From Pseudomonadota bacterium (GTDB lineage Bacteria > Myxococcota_A > UBA796 > UBA9615): DNA of 64,000 nt. The notes beneath the pieces were generated by a model that searched no databases, was not told where the DNA came from, and saw nothing but the letters and a program-made list of their open reading frames with translations. This document shows positions 1 through 11,311 of this stretch, one piece after another (positions within the stretch are counted from its first letter, which is position 1; each line of letters opens with the position of its first letter). The DNA lies in contig JAAESI010000072.1 of the NCBI GenBank assembly GCA_024229515.1, positions 1-64,000 on the forward strand, in the 5' to 3' direction. Made by a program: the position numbers and the translations under genes.

Positions 1-40
1 GACGGACTCCGAAAGCCGATTAGCTGTCCTGAAACGAGGT

Positions 41-108
41 CTCACGCAAAGGCGCGAAGGCGCAAGGGAGACCTGTGCCCTCTTTGCGCCTTTGCGCCTA
101 CGCGTGAG
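41..108. repeat. Long imperfect inverted repeat (GGCGCAAAGGCGC-type)
   Basis: The left arm (about 41-68) starts ctcacgcaaaggcgcgaagg. The right arm (about 78-108) ends gcgcctacgcgtgag and is its near reverse complement, leaving a short loop. The element lies about 95 bases past the stop of the leftward gene ending at 203, so it could act as a terminator or a REP-like element. No T-tract follows. Of bases 1-202, the rest holds nothing I can identify. Confidence 0.6.
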
Positions 109-202
109 GAATAGGACCCGACCTCGGCGTCAACTCTCGCCAAATCGCAGCGATATGTCGGCCAAGTGTCTGGAAAATATCGAGTTTTGAGACCTGAACT
201 AG

Positions 203-3193
203 CTAGAGCACGGACTCGAAGACGACGGTCGCGCTGATCGGGAGCTCGTCGCCGGGGTGGTCGGCGATGTCGTGATCGCCGTCGGCGAGCACCACGCGCA
301 CCTCGTGCTCGCCCACGTCGAGGTCGTCGAGCACGAAGTTGTCCTCGATCGTGACGTTCTCGAAAGCGCCGTCGACGTAGAAGTGGAAGTGCTTGCCGTT
401 GGGCAGACCGTCGATGTCGATCGGATCGGGGACGAATCCGGGGGTGGCGTAGCGCACCGTCACATCCCCGCCGACCGACTGCCCGTCCGTCGGCGTATCG
501 ATGGCGACGCAGGGCTCCAGGTTGAAGTTCACCTGCGTCAGCGACTCGTTCAGTTCCTCGTGGTTCGCCAGCGCCAGGATCAGGCTGAGCGCGTGCTCAC
601 AGCCGTTGACGGCGGGGAGCACGAACGAGCCGGTGGGGTCGAGCCCCTGGTACTGGCCGTTGAGGTAGATGTGCGAGTGGCCCACCCCGGCGGGCACATC
701 CGAGCTGGGGGAGTTGACGTCGTCGGGGTCGAGGGTGAAGCCGATGACCGAATACTCGACGGCGACCTCGGGGGCGCTGATGAGCGTCGCCCCCTCCGCG
801 GGCGTCAGCACCGTCAGTTGGGGCGCCGCGATCGAGATGTCGATCGCGTCACCCGCGGGCGGGCTCAGCGGCGAATGGTCGTTGTTCACGAGCTCGACGC
901 TGAGGGTCGCGTCGCCTTCGTCCAGCGCCGGCGTCACGACCTCCCGGCTCGCCACCTCGGCGACCACGACGTCATTGACGAGCAGGTGCGCGTGGCCGAC
1001 GCCCGGCTGGTTGCTCTGCCCCACGGCGCCGCCATCGAAGGTGAATCCGCGCACGTCGAGGCGCACGTCGAAGCCCAGCGGTGAGACGAAGCTCCCCGGG
1101 TCCGGCGAGGTCAGCTCGACCTCCGGCGCGGTGGAGACGAGGGCGACGGTGATTCCGTCGTCTTCGACCCCTTCGACGGGCTCTCCGGTCTCGGCGTGGA
1201 CGAGTCGGGCGGTGATGTTGTGGGTGTCGGGGCTGAGGTCGTCGAACACGACCACGGCGCCACCGGTGGCGGGCCGCTCGACACCGCCCACGATGGGGAT
1301 CCAGAGGAACTCGGGGACCGCTGGATCCAGGGGAGGCTGTCCCTCGCGCTCGGGGGCCAGCCGGCCGCCCGTCACCTCGACTTCGACCGCGAGCAGCAGC
1401 CCGACGACGGTGGTCTCTCCCTCGGGGGACACGATCTGAATGCCCGGGGGCTCGCCGGTGGCGTCGGAGGGACAGCCGCTCAGGAGCAACACCAGCGGCA
1501 CCACCGACAGAAGGAGCGTGACGCGCCGGCGGGCGGCCACCAGGAACGCCAGCGACAGCAGCATCAGCGCACCTCCCGAGCCGCTTCCGGCGGCGTTGCA
1601 GGCGACCACGACGCCCGAGCCGTCGAGCCCACAGGGCGCATCCAGGCCGTCGATGAAGCCGTTGCAGTCGTTGTCGAGGCCGTCGTCGCAGACCTCCTCC
1701 GCTCCGGGGTTCACCGCCGCGGAAGTGTCGTCGCAGTCCCCATCCACGGGGGCGAAGCCGTCGCCGTCGCCGAGGTCGCCGCCGACCAGCACGAACACGG
1801 CGCCGGTCAGGAGTGCGCCGGGGCTTCCGACCACGACGTCGTCGTAGGCGTCGCCGTCGAGGTTGGCCACGGCCACGTCGGTCCCGGCCTCCCAGCGGCC
1901 CTCACCGAGGAAGATCGCGTCGGCCGTCTCCAGCGTCAGGCTCCCGCCGACGGCGCTGGCGTAGGCGGCGATGAGGCCGGCGTTCTCGGCGCCGATGCCG
2001 CTGCCCGTGGCCGCGGGCTGGGCCAGGAGCGGGCCGGCGCTGCCGTCGCCTTCGAGATCGGCGGCGAGCACATCGACCGCTCCCGGCGAGGAGGCCCGGA
2101 TCTCGGTCACGGAGGCGCCCTGGATGTAGGGCGGCGCCGACTCGAGCGCGTAGGCGAAGCCGACTCCCACGTCGCCGAGGCCCCGAGAGCCGATCCAGAG
2201 CAGGTCCGTGCCGCGGCCCCGCGAGATGGTGACGCCCAGCTGCAGGTCGAGGGCGTCGCCTTCGATGGAGGCGAGTCCGTCGAACGCCGGATCCGGCTCC
2301 AGCGCCTGTCCGTCGGCGTCGGGCCGCCCGGGCACGAGGAACACGGCGCCACTGTCGAGGAAGCCGGAGTCCAGAGCCGGCTGGCCGATGAGCAGATCGT
2401 CGTAGCCGTCGGCGTTGATGTCCCCCGCGTTCGCGAGGGTGCGCGCCAGCGGGACCCCGGCCGAGGGGGCGCCCAGGCCGTCGACGTTCCAGAACCACGC
2501 GGTCACGCCTTCGAGCTGGGGGTTGAGCCCCCAGGCGGTCGCCGCCCGCCCCGTGATGACAGCCGCCTGGCCCGTACCCGACAGCGCATTGGTCCCGCGC
2601 ACGAGCACCACGAAATCGCCGAGCCCGTCACCGTTGGCATCGCCCGCCGAGGACGCCGCCACGCCGACCTCGGCGCCCGGGTGGGGGCCCGTGATCCGCA
2701 TGACTGCGTCGTCACGATGGTCGATCGCGGCCATCGGCCCGGGGCCGCCCTGGAACAGGTACAGCCGCCCCTCCGGGGTATCCGCTTGCGAGCTGAAGAA
2801 CCCCGGGGCACCCACGAGGAAGTCGGGCCATCCGTCCCCGTCGACGTCGCCGGCCGGCTCCACGAGGGCTCCGAACCGCGAGCCCGGCGCGCCCTCCAGG
2901 ACGAGGGCTTCGTCGCGCAGCTGCACGAACCGTCGGTCGGTCAGGCGGGCGCCGCTGAGCACGTAGACGCGGCCCGCGCCTTCGTTCGCGCCGGGAGCGC
3001 CGATGACCAGATCGGGGACGCCGTCGCCGTCGAGATCGCCGGGGACAGCTACACTGGCCCCCGCGCGTTCGGCGGCCAACTCACCGGCGAGCACTCGCGG
3101 CGCGGAATCCAACGGTCGCTGCCCGGGCGTAAGTCCGAGGGCGGCCGAAGGCAGCAGAAGCAGGGCAGCAGGGAGGAGAAGCCAATTTCGCAT
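203..3193 (-). CDS. FG-GAP repeat surface protein fused in frame to a lipoprotein-like HxH module protein
   Basis: This is a 996-residue exported protein. A signal peptide (residues 1-20) is followed by about six FG-GAP/integrin-like repeats (D-x-D/N-G-D-G-x-x-D-hydrophobic) to about residue 470. One MopE-type Cys/Asp motif follows at about 485-525. A MYXO-CTERM-like tail comes next: a Cys, a Gly/Ser stretch, a hydrophobic run and Arg555-557. The frame does not stop there. It runs directly into a second hydrophobic run ending in a lipobox (LLLSGC, Cys574). After that come Ig-like modules, three of which carry an HxH motif (734-736, 839-841, 935-937). The second half could start separately at the in-frame ATG at 1564, but the first half then has no stop. 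It is divergent from the next gene. The FG-GAP and MopE calls are solid; the fusion may be real or a lost stop. Confidence 0.8.
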   Translation of the reverse strand: MRNWLLLPAALLLLPSAALGLTPGQRPLDSAPRVLAGELAAERAGASVAVPGDLDGDGVPDLVIGAPGANEGAGRVYVLSGARLTDRRFVQLRDEALVLEGAPGSRFGALVEPAGDVDGDGWPDFLVGAPGFFSSQADTPEGRLYLFQGGPGPMAAIDHRDDAVMRITGPHPGAEVGVAASSAGDANGDGLGDFVVLVRGTNALSGTGQAAVITGRAATAWGLNPQLEGVTAWFWNVDGLGAPSAGVPLARTLANAGDINADGYDDLLIGQPALDSGFLDSGAVFLVPGRPDADGQALEPDPAFDGLASIEGDALDLQLGVTISRGRGTDLLWIGSRGLGDVGVGFAYALESAPPYIQGASVTEIRASSPGAVDVLAADLEGDGSAGPLLAQPAATGSGIGAENAGLIAAYASAVGGSLTLETADAIFLGEGRWEAGTDVAVANLDGDAYDDVVVGSPGALLTGAVFVLVGGDLGDGDGFAPVDGDCDDTSAAVNPGAEEVCDDGLDNDCNGFIDGLDAPCGLDGSGVVVACNAAGSGSGGALMLLSLAFLVAARRRVTLLLSVVPLVLLLSGCPSDATGEPPGIQIVSPEGETTVVGLLLAVEVEVTGGRLAPEREGQPPLDPAVPEFLWIPIVGGVERPATGGAVVVFDDLSPDTHNITARLVHAETGEPVEGVEDDGITVALVSTAPEVELTSPDPGSFVSPLGFDVRLDVRGFTFDGGAVGQSNQPGVGHAHLLVNDVVVAEVASREVVTPALDEGDATLSVELVNNDHSPLSPPAGDAIDISIAAPQLTVLTPAEGATLISAPEVAVEYSVIGFTLDPDDVNSPSSDVPAGVGHSHIYLNGQYQGLDPTGSFVLPAVNGCEHALSLILALANHEELNESLTQVNFNLEPCVAIDTPTDGQSVGGDVTVRYATPGFVPDPIDIDGLPNGKHFHFYVDGAFENVTIEDNFVLDDLDVGEHEVRVVLADGDHDIADHPGDELPISATVVFESVL

Positions 3194-4618
3194 CGACGAC
3201 TGAGGCGGAGTCTACCGCGCCTCACGATCCTGGTTGCAGGCGCGCTCCTGCTCCTGGGGCCGGCGGCAGTCTGGGCTTCCCCCGCCCTCCTGCTCACGGG
3301 CGCCAGCGGCGATCCGGATGCGGCCGCGCAGGCCCGGGACCGAGTGCAGCTGCAAACCGGCGTCACCGTCGCCCCCGACCGCACCTACGTGCTCGAGGAC
3401 GTCTTCGCCCTCACCGGCTATTCGCTGCTCGTCGCGGGCACCGCCGAGGCTTCCACCTGCAAGGGGCCGGCCCTCGATCAATCCGCCTTCCGGCAGCGCA
3501 TCGGCCGGTCGATGTCCCTGGTGGACGAGCTCGAGCTGGCGATGGCGGCGACCGAGCTGGCCAAGCTGCGGGACGACCTCCCCTGTTCGGTCGCTCTGAT
3601 CGGCGACGTCGAGCTCCACTCCATCTTCTTCTCCACCGGCCTGATGGCCGCGTTCGACGGACGGAACGACGAGGCGATCGACATGTTCGCGCGGGCCGCA
3701 GCGATCAAGCCGGACGTGCCGCTGGACACGAACTACCCCCCGAACGTGCAGCAGCTGTACCTCCAGGGGAAGGACCAGACGAGCAACCAGGAGGACGTGG
3801 AGCTCAGCCTCGTCCCGCCCACCACGTCGCGGGCGATGTGGCTCGACGGGGTTCAGCTGAAGACGGCCGGGCCGACGTCGGTGTGGGTCAAGCCCGGCAC
3901 CCACCTGGTGCACGTGGAGACGACGCAGGGGAGCCAACGCGCCGCGCTGCTGGACGTAGCCCCCGGCGGGGACGCGCTGTGGGCCGATCCTCGCGCCGCC
4001 GGCGCCGCGCTCACCGAGGGCCTCGTCGACGGACCCGAGGGGGCCGCGGCCAACGCCTTGCTGCTGGCCGCGGCCGCCGGCTGGAGCGCCCCCACGGTGT
4101 ACGTCGACACGCCGACCGGCATCCTCCTGTACGGCGAGCAGCCGCTGGCCCGCACCGCCGTACCCCTGGCGCCCACCGGCGATCGCCTGGGGATCCGCGT
4201 CGGTGGCGGCTTTATGGTCCGCGGCGCTACCTTCCGGCCCGCGCCGTTCGCGTACGGAGCGCCGAGCCTGGAGTTGGACGTCGCCCTGGTCCGGGGGCTC
4301 GAGATCGGCCTGACCGCCACGGTGGCGCTCGCGTCGTTCACCGAGGACACCCTCAGCGTGCTCCCGGTCATCAGCGTGGGGCCGCAGTGGGCCTTCCCCG
4401 GCTCGCGCTTGCGGCCGTTCGCGGGCGTTCACTTCGGGTTGGCCGTCGACGGTCCCGGCGCCGTACGCGTCGGTGGACTGGGACGCCTGGGGATCCGGTT
4501 CAAGCCGATCCGCGACTCGACCCTGCGCCTCGCCGCCGCCGCCAACTTCGGCTGGGTGGGGGCGATTCAGGCCGGGCTGACGGTCAGCGTCGGCTTCGGC
4601 CTCGGCGGACCCGGCTAG
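3185..4618 (+). CDS. Exported protein with PEGA-like and outer-membrane barrel-like regions
   Basis: A clear signal peptide (hydrophobic core VAGALLLLGPAAVWA) opens the protein. A helical N-terminal region follows, including a TPR-like segment near MFARAAAIKPD. A PEGA-like beta segment (WLDG...VWVKPGTHLVHV) and an amphipathic, Gly-rich C-terminus reminiscent of an outer-membrane beta barrel complete it. The start is uncertain. There is no in-frame ATG, GTG or TTG ahead of or inside the signal peptide. An ATT at 3185 sits 7 bases after a strong GGAGGAG, and a CTG at 3200 would also give a good n-region. It is divergent from the FG-GAP gene. I do not recognise the family. Confidence 0.7.
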   Translation: MSHRRLRRSLPRLTILVAGALLLLGPAAVWASPALLLTGASGDPDAAAQARDRVQLQTGVTVAPDRTYVLEDVFALTGYSLLVAGTAEASTCKGPALDQSAFRQRIGRSMSLVDELELAMAATELAKLRDDLPCSVALIGDVELHSIFFSTGLMAAFDGRNDEAIDMFARAAAIKPDVPLDTNYPPNVQQLYLQGKDQTSNQEDVELSLVPPTTSRAMWLDGVQLKTAGPTSVWVKPGTHLVHVETTQGSQRAALLDVAPGGDALWADPRAAGAALTEGLVDGPEGAAANALLLAAAAGWSAPTVYVDTPTGILLYGEQPLARTAVPLAPTGDRLGIRVGGGFMVRGATFRPAPFAYGAPSLELDVALVRGLEIGLTATVALASFTEDTLSVLPVISVGPQWAFPGSRLRPFAGVHFGLAVDGPGAVRVGGLGRLGIRFKPIRDSTLRLAAAANFGWVGAIQAGLTVSVGFGLGGPG

Positions 4619-5547
4619 CCGGCGAGCAGCCACTTCTCCATGCGGCGGGTCTTGCGCCGGATGATCCAGTCGAACAGCCGCATGTAGAGGTTCGTCTTCG
4701 TGTGCTCGTCCTTGGGGGCGTACGCGTCGACCACGTAGGGCACGTACATCGAACGCCGCAGGCTCTTCCACCCTGTGTGGGGCGAGGTCTGCACCCGGTG
4801 CCACATGCGACCGTCGTGCACGGTCAGGTCGCCCGGCCACGTCTCCACCTTCACCTCGTTGGGATCGGGTTTGTCGGTGACGAAGTGGATCTTGCTGAAC
4901 AGCGTGCTCCACGCCGACTGGGTGTGCATGCCGGGGAGCACGATGAGGCAGCCGTCCTGGGGCGTGATGCGGTCGAAGTGCAGGCCGACATTCAGCATCG
5001 GGCCCGGCATGCGGCGGTTGTAGAAGACGTCGCGGAGCGCGTCGGTGTGCCACGCGAGGTTGGGGCGCAGGCTCCCCTCCGCGTGGACGTAGCGGTTGAA
5101 CACCACGCCGTCCTTCTCCCGTTCGCCGATGCGCGCGTCGTCCCCGATCAGGCGGCGCACGGGCTCGAAGCGGTCGTGCTTCACGAACCCCGAGAGGTAC
5201 TCGCTGAGCACCGACGTGAAGCCCATGCGCTGAAGCCAACGCTTGCCGTCGGGGTTCCGCCCGAACCAGATGGGCACGCCGAACAGCGTGCGCGTCTCCT
5301 CTTCGATCAGCTTGGCTTCGACCCGCTCGACCTCCGCGAGGATGGTGTCGACCTCCTCGGTGGACGCCACGCGGTCGAAGACGAGGTAGCCGGTGCGGTC
5401 CAGGAACGCCTGCTGCAGCGGCGTGATCTCACCTCGAAGCGTGAAGCGAACGCTGTACGGAAGCTCCGCGGCGAGGGCCTCGGCGGCGCTTGGCGCGAGC
5501 TCGAAAAGCTCGGATTCGTCGTAGGCGGGAGGCGGCAGGTCCGTCAT
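4615..5547 (-). CDS. Phytanoyl-CoA dioxygenase (PhyH) family protein
   Basis: This is a 310-residue non-haem Fe(II)/2-oxoglutarate-dependent oxygenase of the PhyH type. The HxD iron motif is in AWHTDALRD (His167, Asp169). The distal His is in MWHRV (His250), and a downstream Arg in WKSLRR fits 2-oxoglutarate binding. The substrate cannot be inferred. I chose the ATG at 5547 over the TTG at 5565 because a TACATT box lies exactly 7 bases upstream of the ATG, the spacing seen at many starts here. Its stop overlaps the convergent gene ending at 4618. Confidence 0.85.
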   Translation of the reverse strand: MTDLPPPAYDESELFELAPSAAEALAAELPYSVRFTLRGEITPLQQAFLDRTGYLVFDRVASTEEVDTILAEVERVEAKLIEEETRTLFGVPIWFGRNPDGKRWLQRMGFTSVLSEYLSGFVKHDRFEPVRRLIGDDARIGEREKDGVVFNRYVHAEGSLRPNLAWHTDALRDVFYNRRMPGPMLNVGLHFDRITPQDGCLIVLPGMHTQSAWSTLFSKIHFVTDKPDPNEVKVETWPGDLTVHDGRMWHRVQTSPHTGWKSLRRSMYVPYVVDAYAPKDEHTKTNLYMRLFDWIIRRKTRRMEKWLLAG

Positions 5548-5554
5548 GGCGGCG

Positions 5555-5560
5555 AATGTA
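5555..5560 (-). promoter_or_regulatory. TACATT -10 box, 7 bases before the PhyH start
   Basis: TACATT on the minus strand, then CGCCGCC, then ATG. The transcript would be leaderless or nearly so. Confidence 0.45.
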
Positions 5561-5599
5561 GTCAATCGGCCTGGGCGATGTCGCGGTGGCGTTGCTGCC

Positions 5600-6001
5600 C
5601 TAGATCGCGTCCAGGGGGATGCTCGCGCCCTCGAGCCGATCGCGGAAGTTCGCCTTGTCGATCGCCGTCTCGTACGCCGCTTCAGGGGTGACGACGTCGT
5701 CGCCCAGCAGCGTGAACAGGCTGTCGTCCATCGCCAACATGCCCTGCGCCTTGCCCATCTGAATCGACGAGGTCAGCTGCATGGTCTTGCCGTCGCGGAT
5801 CATCGAGGCCATCGCGCCGGGGCGGAACAGCAGCTCCAATGCCGCCACCCGGCCGCCCGCCTTGCGCCGCAGCAGCTGCTGCGCGACCACCGCCTGGAGG
5901 CACTCGGCGAGCCCTCCCCGGATCGCCTCCTGCTCCTCCTGGGAGAAGAGCGCGACGACCTCGATCCCGCCGACCGCGCCGCCTGCCTGCGCGGGGTACA
6001 C
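5600..6001 (-). pseudogene. C-terminal fragment of a PilT-like retraction ATPase
   Basis: About 130 residues match the C-terminal third of type IV pilus twitching ATPases: ALFSQEEQEAIRGGLAECL, then AVVAQQLLRRKAGGRVA, then MIRDGKTMQLTSSIQMG and MLAMDDSL. Family members are usually about 350-400 residues with Walker A/B and Asp/His boxes, all absent here. Resemblance ends near position 6000, where the opposite strand becomes convincingly coding for another protein. A GTG at 6001 could start a short product. No other pilus gene is nearby. It is either a genuine remnant or one side of a misjoin. Confidence 0.6.
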
Positions 6002-6019
6002 GTCCTGGACTGGGAGAGC

Positions 6020-7072
6020 ATGGGCCGCGCGGCCCGCAACACGATGCTCCGCCGCGCCCTCGGGCTCGCCTCCGAGGGGGGCGACCGAATGCTCGCAGGC
6101 GCCCTCGCGGCCGAGCTCGCCTCCGTCGTCGCCTTCTCCTTCGGCGCCAAGGAGGCCCGCCAGCTCCTCCGCGCCTACCCCCTGCCCTCCGACGCCCCGG
6201 TCGACGAGCGCGTGCGCCGCGCCCGCCACACCGGTCGGCTGGGCATCTTCGAGGGCAAGCCGCAGGTCGGCATCCCCCGCCTCGCCGCCGCCGTCGCCAC
6301 TGCCGAGGAAGCGAGCCTTCCCCTGCTGGAGGCGCGCTACCGCATGTGGCTGGGGCACGCGATGTCCGTCGCGACGCAGAGCGCCGAGGCCGAGCACCAC
6401 CTGCGCCGGGCGGTGGCGTTGACCGTGGAACATCGCCTCCCCGAGCAGCACATCCGGACCACCCTGCGGCTGTCTCAGCACCTCCTCCGGCTGGGCCTCT
6501 GCCGCGAGGCGGTCGAGCTCCTGGACGCCGGCTACAACGCGGTCATCAAGGGCGGTCTGGTCCGTCTGGAGGAGCAGGTGGCGGGCACGCTGGGGTACCT
6601 GCGCATCCTCGAGGGCCGCTCGACCGAAGCCATTGAAGCGCTCGACCGGACCGTGCAGCTCTGCCGCGAGCACGGCGGGCAGCGGGCGCTGTGGGTCGCG
6701 CTGAGCAACCGCGGCCTCGCCCACGGCCTCGCGGGGCAGACCGAAGCGGCCGAGGCGGACCTCACCGAGGCGCTGGGGCACGAGGGCGTGGTCGGCTGGT
6801 ACCGCACACTCGCGATGACCTACCTCGCCGCCGCCCGGATCATCGGAGGCGGCGCGGCGGGCGTCGACAGCGCCCAGGAAGCGTTGCATGCCTGCGACAG
6901 TCTGGAGCACCCCGAGGCATCGGCCCTGCGCGACGCCCTGGGGCTGCTGATCGGACTCGGGGACGGCACCGGCGACGCGGTCGAGGCCGCAGCGTGGGCG
7001 AAGAAGTTCAGCAGCGGAGCCGAGGTCGAGGCCGTTGCTCTGGGGGTGGCCCGGGCCGCTACTGGCAGGTGA
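6020..7072 (+). CDS. TPR-rich protein, possibly N-terminally truncated
   Basis: About 350 residues of helical TPR-like repeats (for example EAIEALDRTVQLCREHGG and EAAEADLTEALGHEG). They resemble the C-terminal TPR arrays of large bacterial signalling ATPases and kinases. No catalytic domain remains. The ATG at 6020 is the first reasonable start. Upstream, the frame stays open but only as antisense of the PilT-like fragment, so the original N-terminus may have been lost at the ~6000 junction. Its stop overlaps the tail of the convergent MopE lipoprotein gene by 14 bases. Confidence 0.65.
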   Translation: MGRAARNTMLRRALGLASEGGDRMLAGALAAELASVVAFSFGAKEARQLLRAYPLPSDAPVDERVRRARHTGRLGIFEGKPQVGIPRLAAAVATAEEASLPLLEARYRMWLGHAMSVATQSAEAEHHLRRAVALTVEHRLPEQHIRTTLRLSQHLLRLGLCREAVELLDAGYNAVIKGGLVRLEEQVAGTLGYLRILEGRSTEAIEALDRTVQLCREHGGQRALWVALSNRGLAHGLAGQTEAAEADLTEALGHEGVVGWYRTLAMTYLAAARIIGGGAAGVDSAQEALHACDSLEHPEASALRDALGLLIGLGDGTGDAVEAAAWAKKFSSGAEVEAVALGVARAATGR

Positions 7073-9064
7073 TCGTCAGCAGCACCGTGTCGGTAGCGGA
7101 GGCGCCGAGGCAGTCCGTAACCGTGAGCTGCACTTCGGCGGACTCGGTGTAGGGCAGGCCCGGGGGAACCGTCGAAACGGTGGCGTTGGGCGCGGTCGCG
7201 GCGGGATCGTCGACGACGACCGTGCCGCTGAGCACGGTCCAGAGGTAGGTCAGCGGATCCAGGTCCCCGTCGACCGTGCCGCCGCCGTCCAACTCGAAGC
7301 TGTACTCGCACAGGTCGCAGATGGTGTTGCCGTAGCTGTCGAGGTAGCAGGAGGCGTCGGTCGTGACCTCCTGGTCCGGCCCCGCGTCCGTCGACGGCAC
7401 GGAGTTGCTCGGTCGGGTCACGACCGGGACCGCGACCACATCCACGTCCGACGGTCCTGCCCCTGCCCAGGCCTCGAGTTCGACCACGTAGACGCCGGCG
7501 ACGTCGGGCACGAACCAGGCGATTTCGCCGTCGGCGGGCTGGACCGCGTCCTCCTCCAGGAGCGATGACGGGGGGGCGGCGACGAGCTGCCATCCGTAGC
7601 TCAGGGGCACGCCCTGGGGGTGGGTCGAGGACAGCCCGTCGACCTCCGTGGCGTTGCACGTGTAGCCCGGCAGTTCGGCCGACGCGACCGCCGTGGGGGG
7701 CGGGTTGTCGACCGCCCCGTCGCAGTCGTCGTCGACGCCGACCTGGCCCGGATCGTCGCTGGCGAAGGGGCCGATGGTGTCGTCGGCGTCGTTGCAGTCG
7801 CCGTTGCAGTACAGGACGCCATCGCCGTCGAGGTCGATCTCGTCGGGATCGGCGAAGCCGTCGCAGTCGTTGTCCAGGCCGTCGCACAGCTCGGGGGCGC
7901 CGGGGTAGACGGAGGCCTCGAAGTCGTCGCAGTCGTTGGCGCACTGGGGCGCGGGGTCTCCGTCGAAGTTGGCCTCGTCGGCGGGCACGACGGTGTCGCA
8001 GTCGTTGTCGACGGCGTCGCAGATCTCGGGGGCGCCGGGGTAGGTGTTGGCGTCGTCGGGCCCGCAGTCGCCGGCGCACTCCAGGACGGTGTCGCCGTCG
8101 AAGTCGACCTCGTTGTCGGGGATCAGCGCGTCGCAGTTGTTGTCCACGCCGTCGCAGACCTCGGTCGCGACCGGGTTGATGGTCGCGTCCAGCTCGTCGC
8201 AGTCGCCGTCGCAGCCGCGGTAGCCGTCCCCGTCGAAGTCGACCTCGCCGGGCGGGACCGAGCCGTCGCAGTCGGTGTCGATGCCGTCGCACGCCTCCAG
8301 CGCACCCGGGAGCACCGCGGGGTCGCCGTCGGCGCAGTCCCCCGCGCACACCGCGATGCCGTCGGCGTCGGCGTCCTGCTCGTTGCCGGGGATGAAGGTG
8401 TCGCAGTCGTCGTCGATGCCGTTGCAGAGCTCGGGAGCGCCCGGGTAGACGGTCGCGTCGCCCGGCAGGCAGTCGCCGTCGCAGTCCATGTAGCCGTCGC
8501 CGTCGGGGTCGTCCTCGGAGGACGGCACGGTGCCGTCGCAGTTGTCGTCGATGGCGTTGCAGAGCTCGGGCGCGCCGGGGCGGCGAGTCGGGTCGAGGTC
8601 GTCGCAGTCGCCGCCGCAGACGAGGAAGCCGTCGCCGTCCTCGTCGACCTCCTCCTCACCGAGCAGGCCGTCGCAGTTGTCGTCGAGGTTGTTGCAGACC
8701 TCCGGGAGGCCGGGGGCGACGTCGTCGTTGACGTCGTCGCAGTCGCCGTCGCAGGTCGAGACCCCGTCGGCGTCGATGTCGCGGTGGTTGAGGGCGGCGT
8801 CGTTGTCGTCGCAGTCGTCGTCGGCGGTGCCGAGCACGCCGTCCTCGCCGCAGACCGAGGTGCCGTCGAAGTCGGCGTCTTCTTCGCAGGGGTCGGGGGT
8901 GGCGTCGTCGTCGTCGGTGGCGTCGTCGTCGTCGGTGGCGTCGTCATCGTCCGAGGAGCCCGAGTCATCGTCGTCGGAGGCGTCGTCGTCGTCGCCCCGC
9001 ACCGTGGGGCAGGCCGACAGCAGGCCGAGGGCCAGCAGCAGCAGCAGGTGATCCAGCGAGCGCA

Positions 9065-9065
<1 letters not shown>
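7059..9065 (-). CDS. MopE-repeat lipoprotein with PKD-like C-terminus (second of a pair)
   Basis: This 668-residue lipoprotein has signal MRSLDHLLLLLALG with lipobox LLSAC, then an Asp-rich stalk (DDDDASDDDDS type). Eight tandem ~45-residue repeats follow (D-x-D-G-D-G...C-x-G-D-C-D-D...P-G-A-x-E-x-C-D-G-x-D-x-D-C-D-G), the motif of putative metal-binding MopE-type proteins. The C-terminal third looks like two PKD/Ig domains, one with a Cys-containing insert (DSYGNTICDLC). The ATG at 9065 overlaps the TGA of the upstream gene (TGATG), so translation is probably coupled. The longer upstream start is rejected because it precedes the signal peptide. The protein is predicted to be lipid-anchored at the outer membrane; its function is unknown. 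Confidence 0.85.
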
Positions 9066-11179
<2,114 letters not shown>

Positions 11180-11185
11180 CGCAGC

Positions 11186-11191
11186 AGGATA
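11186..11191 (-). promoter_or_regulatory. TATCCT -10 box, 6 bases before the MopE lipoprotein pair
   Basis: Reads GGTATCCTGCTGCG then ATG on the minus strand. No convincing -35 box is visible. Confidence 0.45.
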
Positions 11192-11311
11192 CCCCCGAAG
11201 GGAGTGGTCGAGACCGGGACCTGGGCTGCCTGGGGAAGGTTCGCCCTCGTGGCGGGTCCGAAGGGGCAGCGCTATGGTGCAAAGTCCGGCCTCAGGGAGG
11301 GGGCCCCAGGG

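Noticed and set aside
257-3180. Long open frames opposite the FG-GAP gene
   Set aside because: They are antisense shadows: Val/Ala/Gly/Arg-biased composition and no domain. Only the part after about 3185 has a signal peptide and real protein features.
3212-5239. 675-residue minus-strand frame across two genes
   Set aside because: It crosses the barrel-like gene and the PhyH gene with no signal or domain, whereas both underlying genes have clear motifs.
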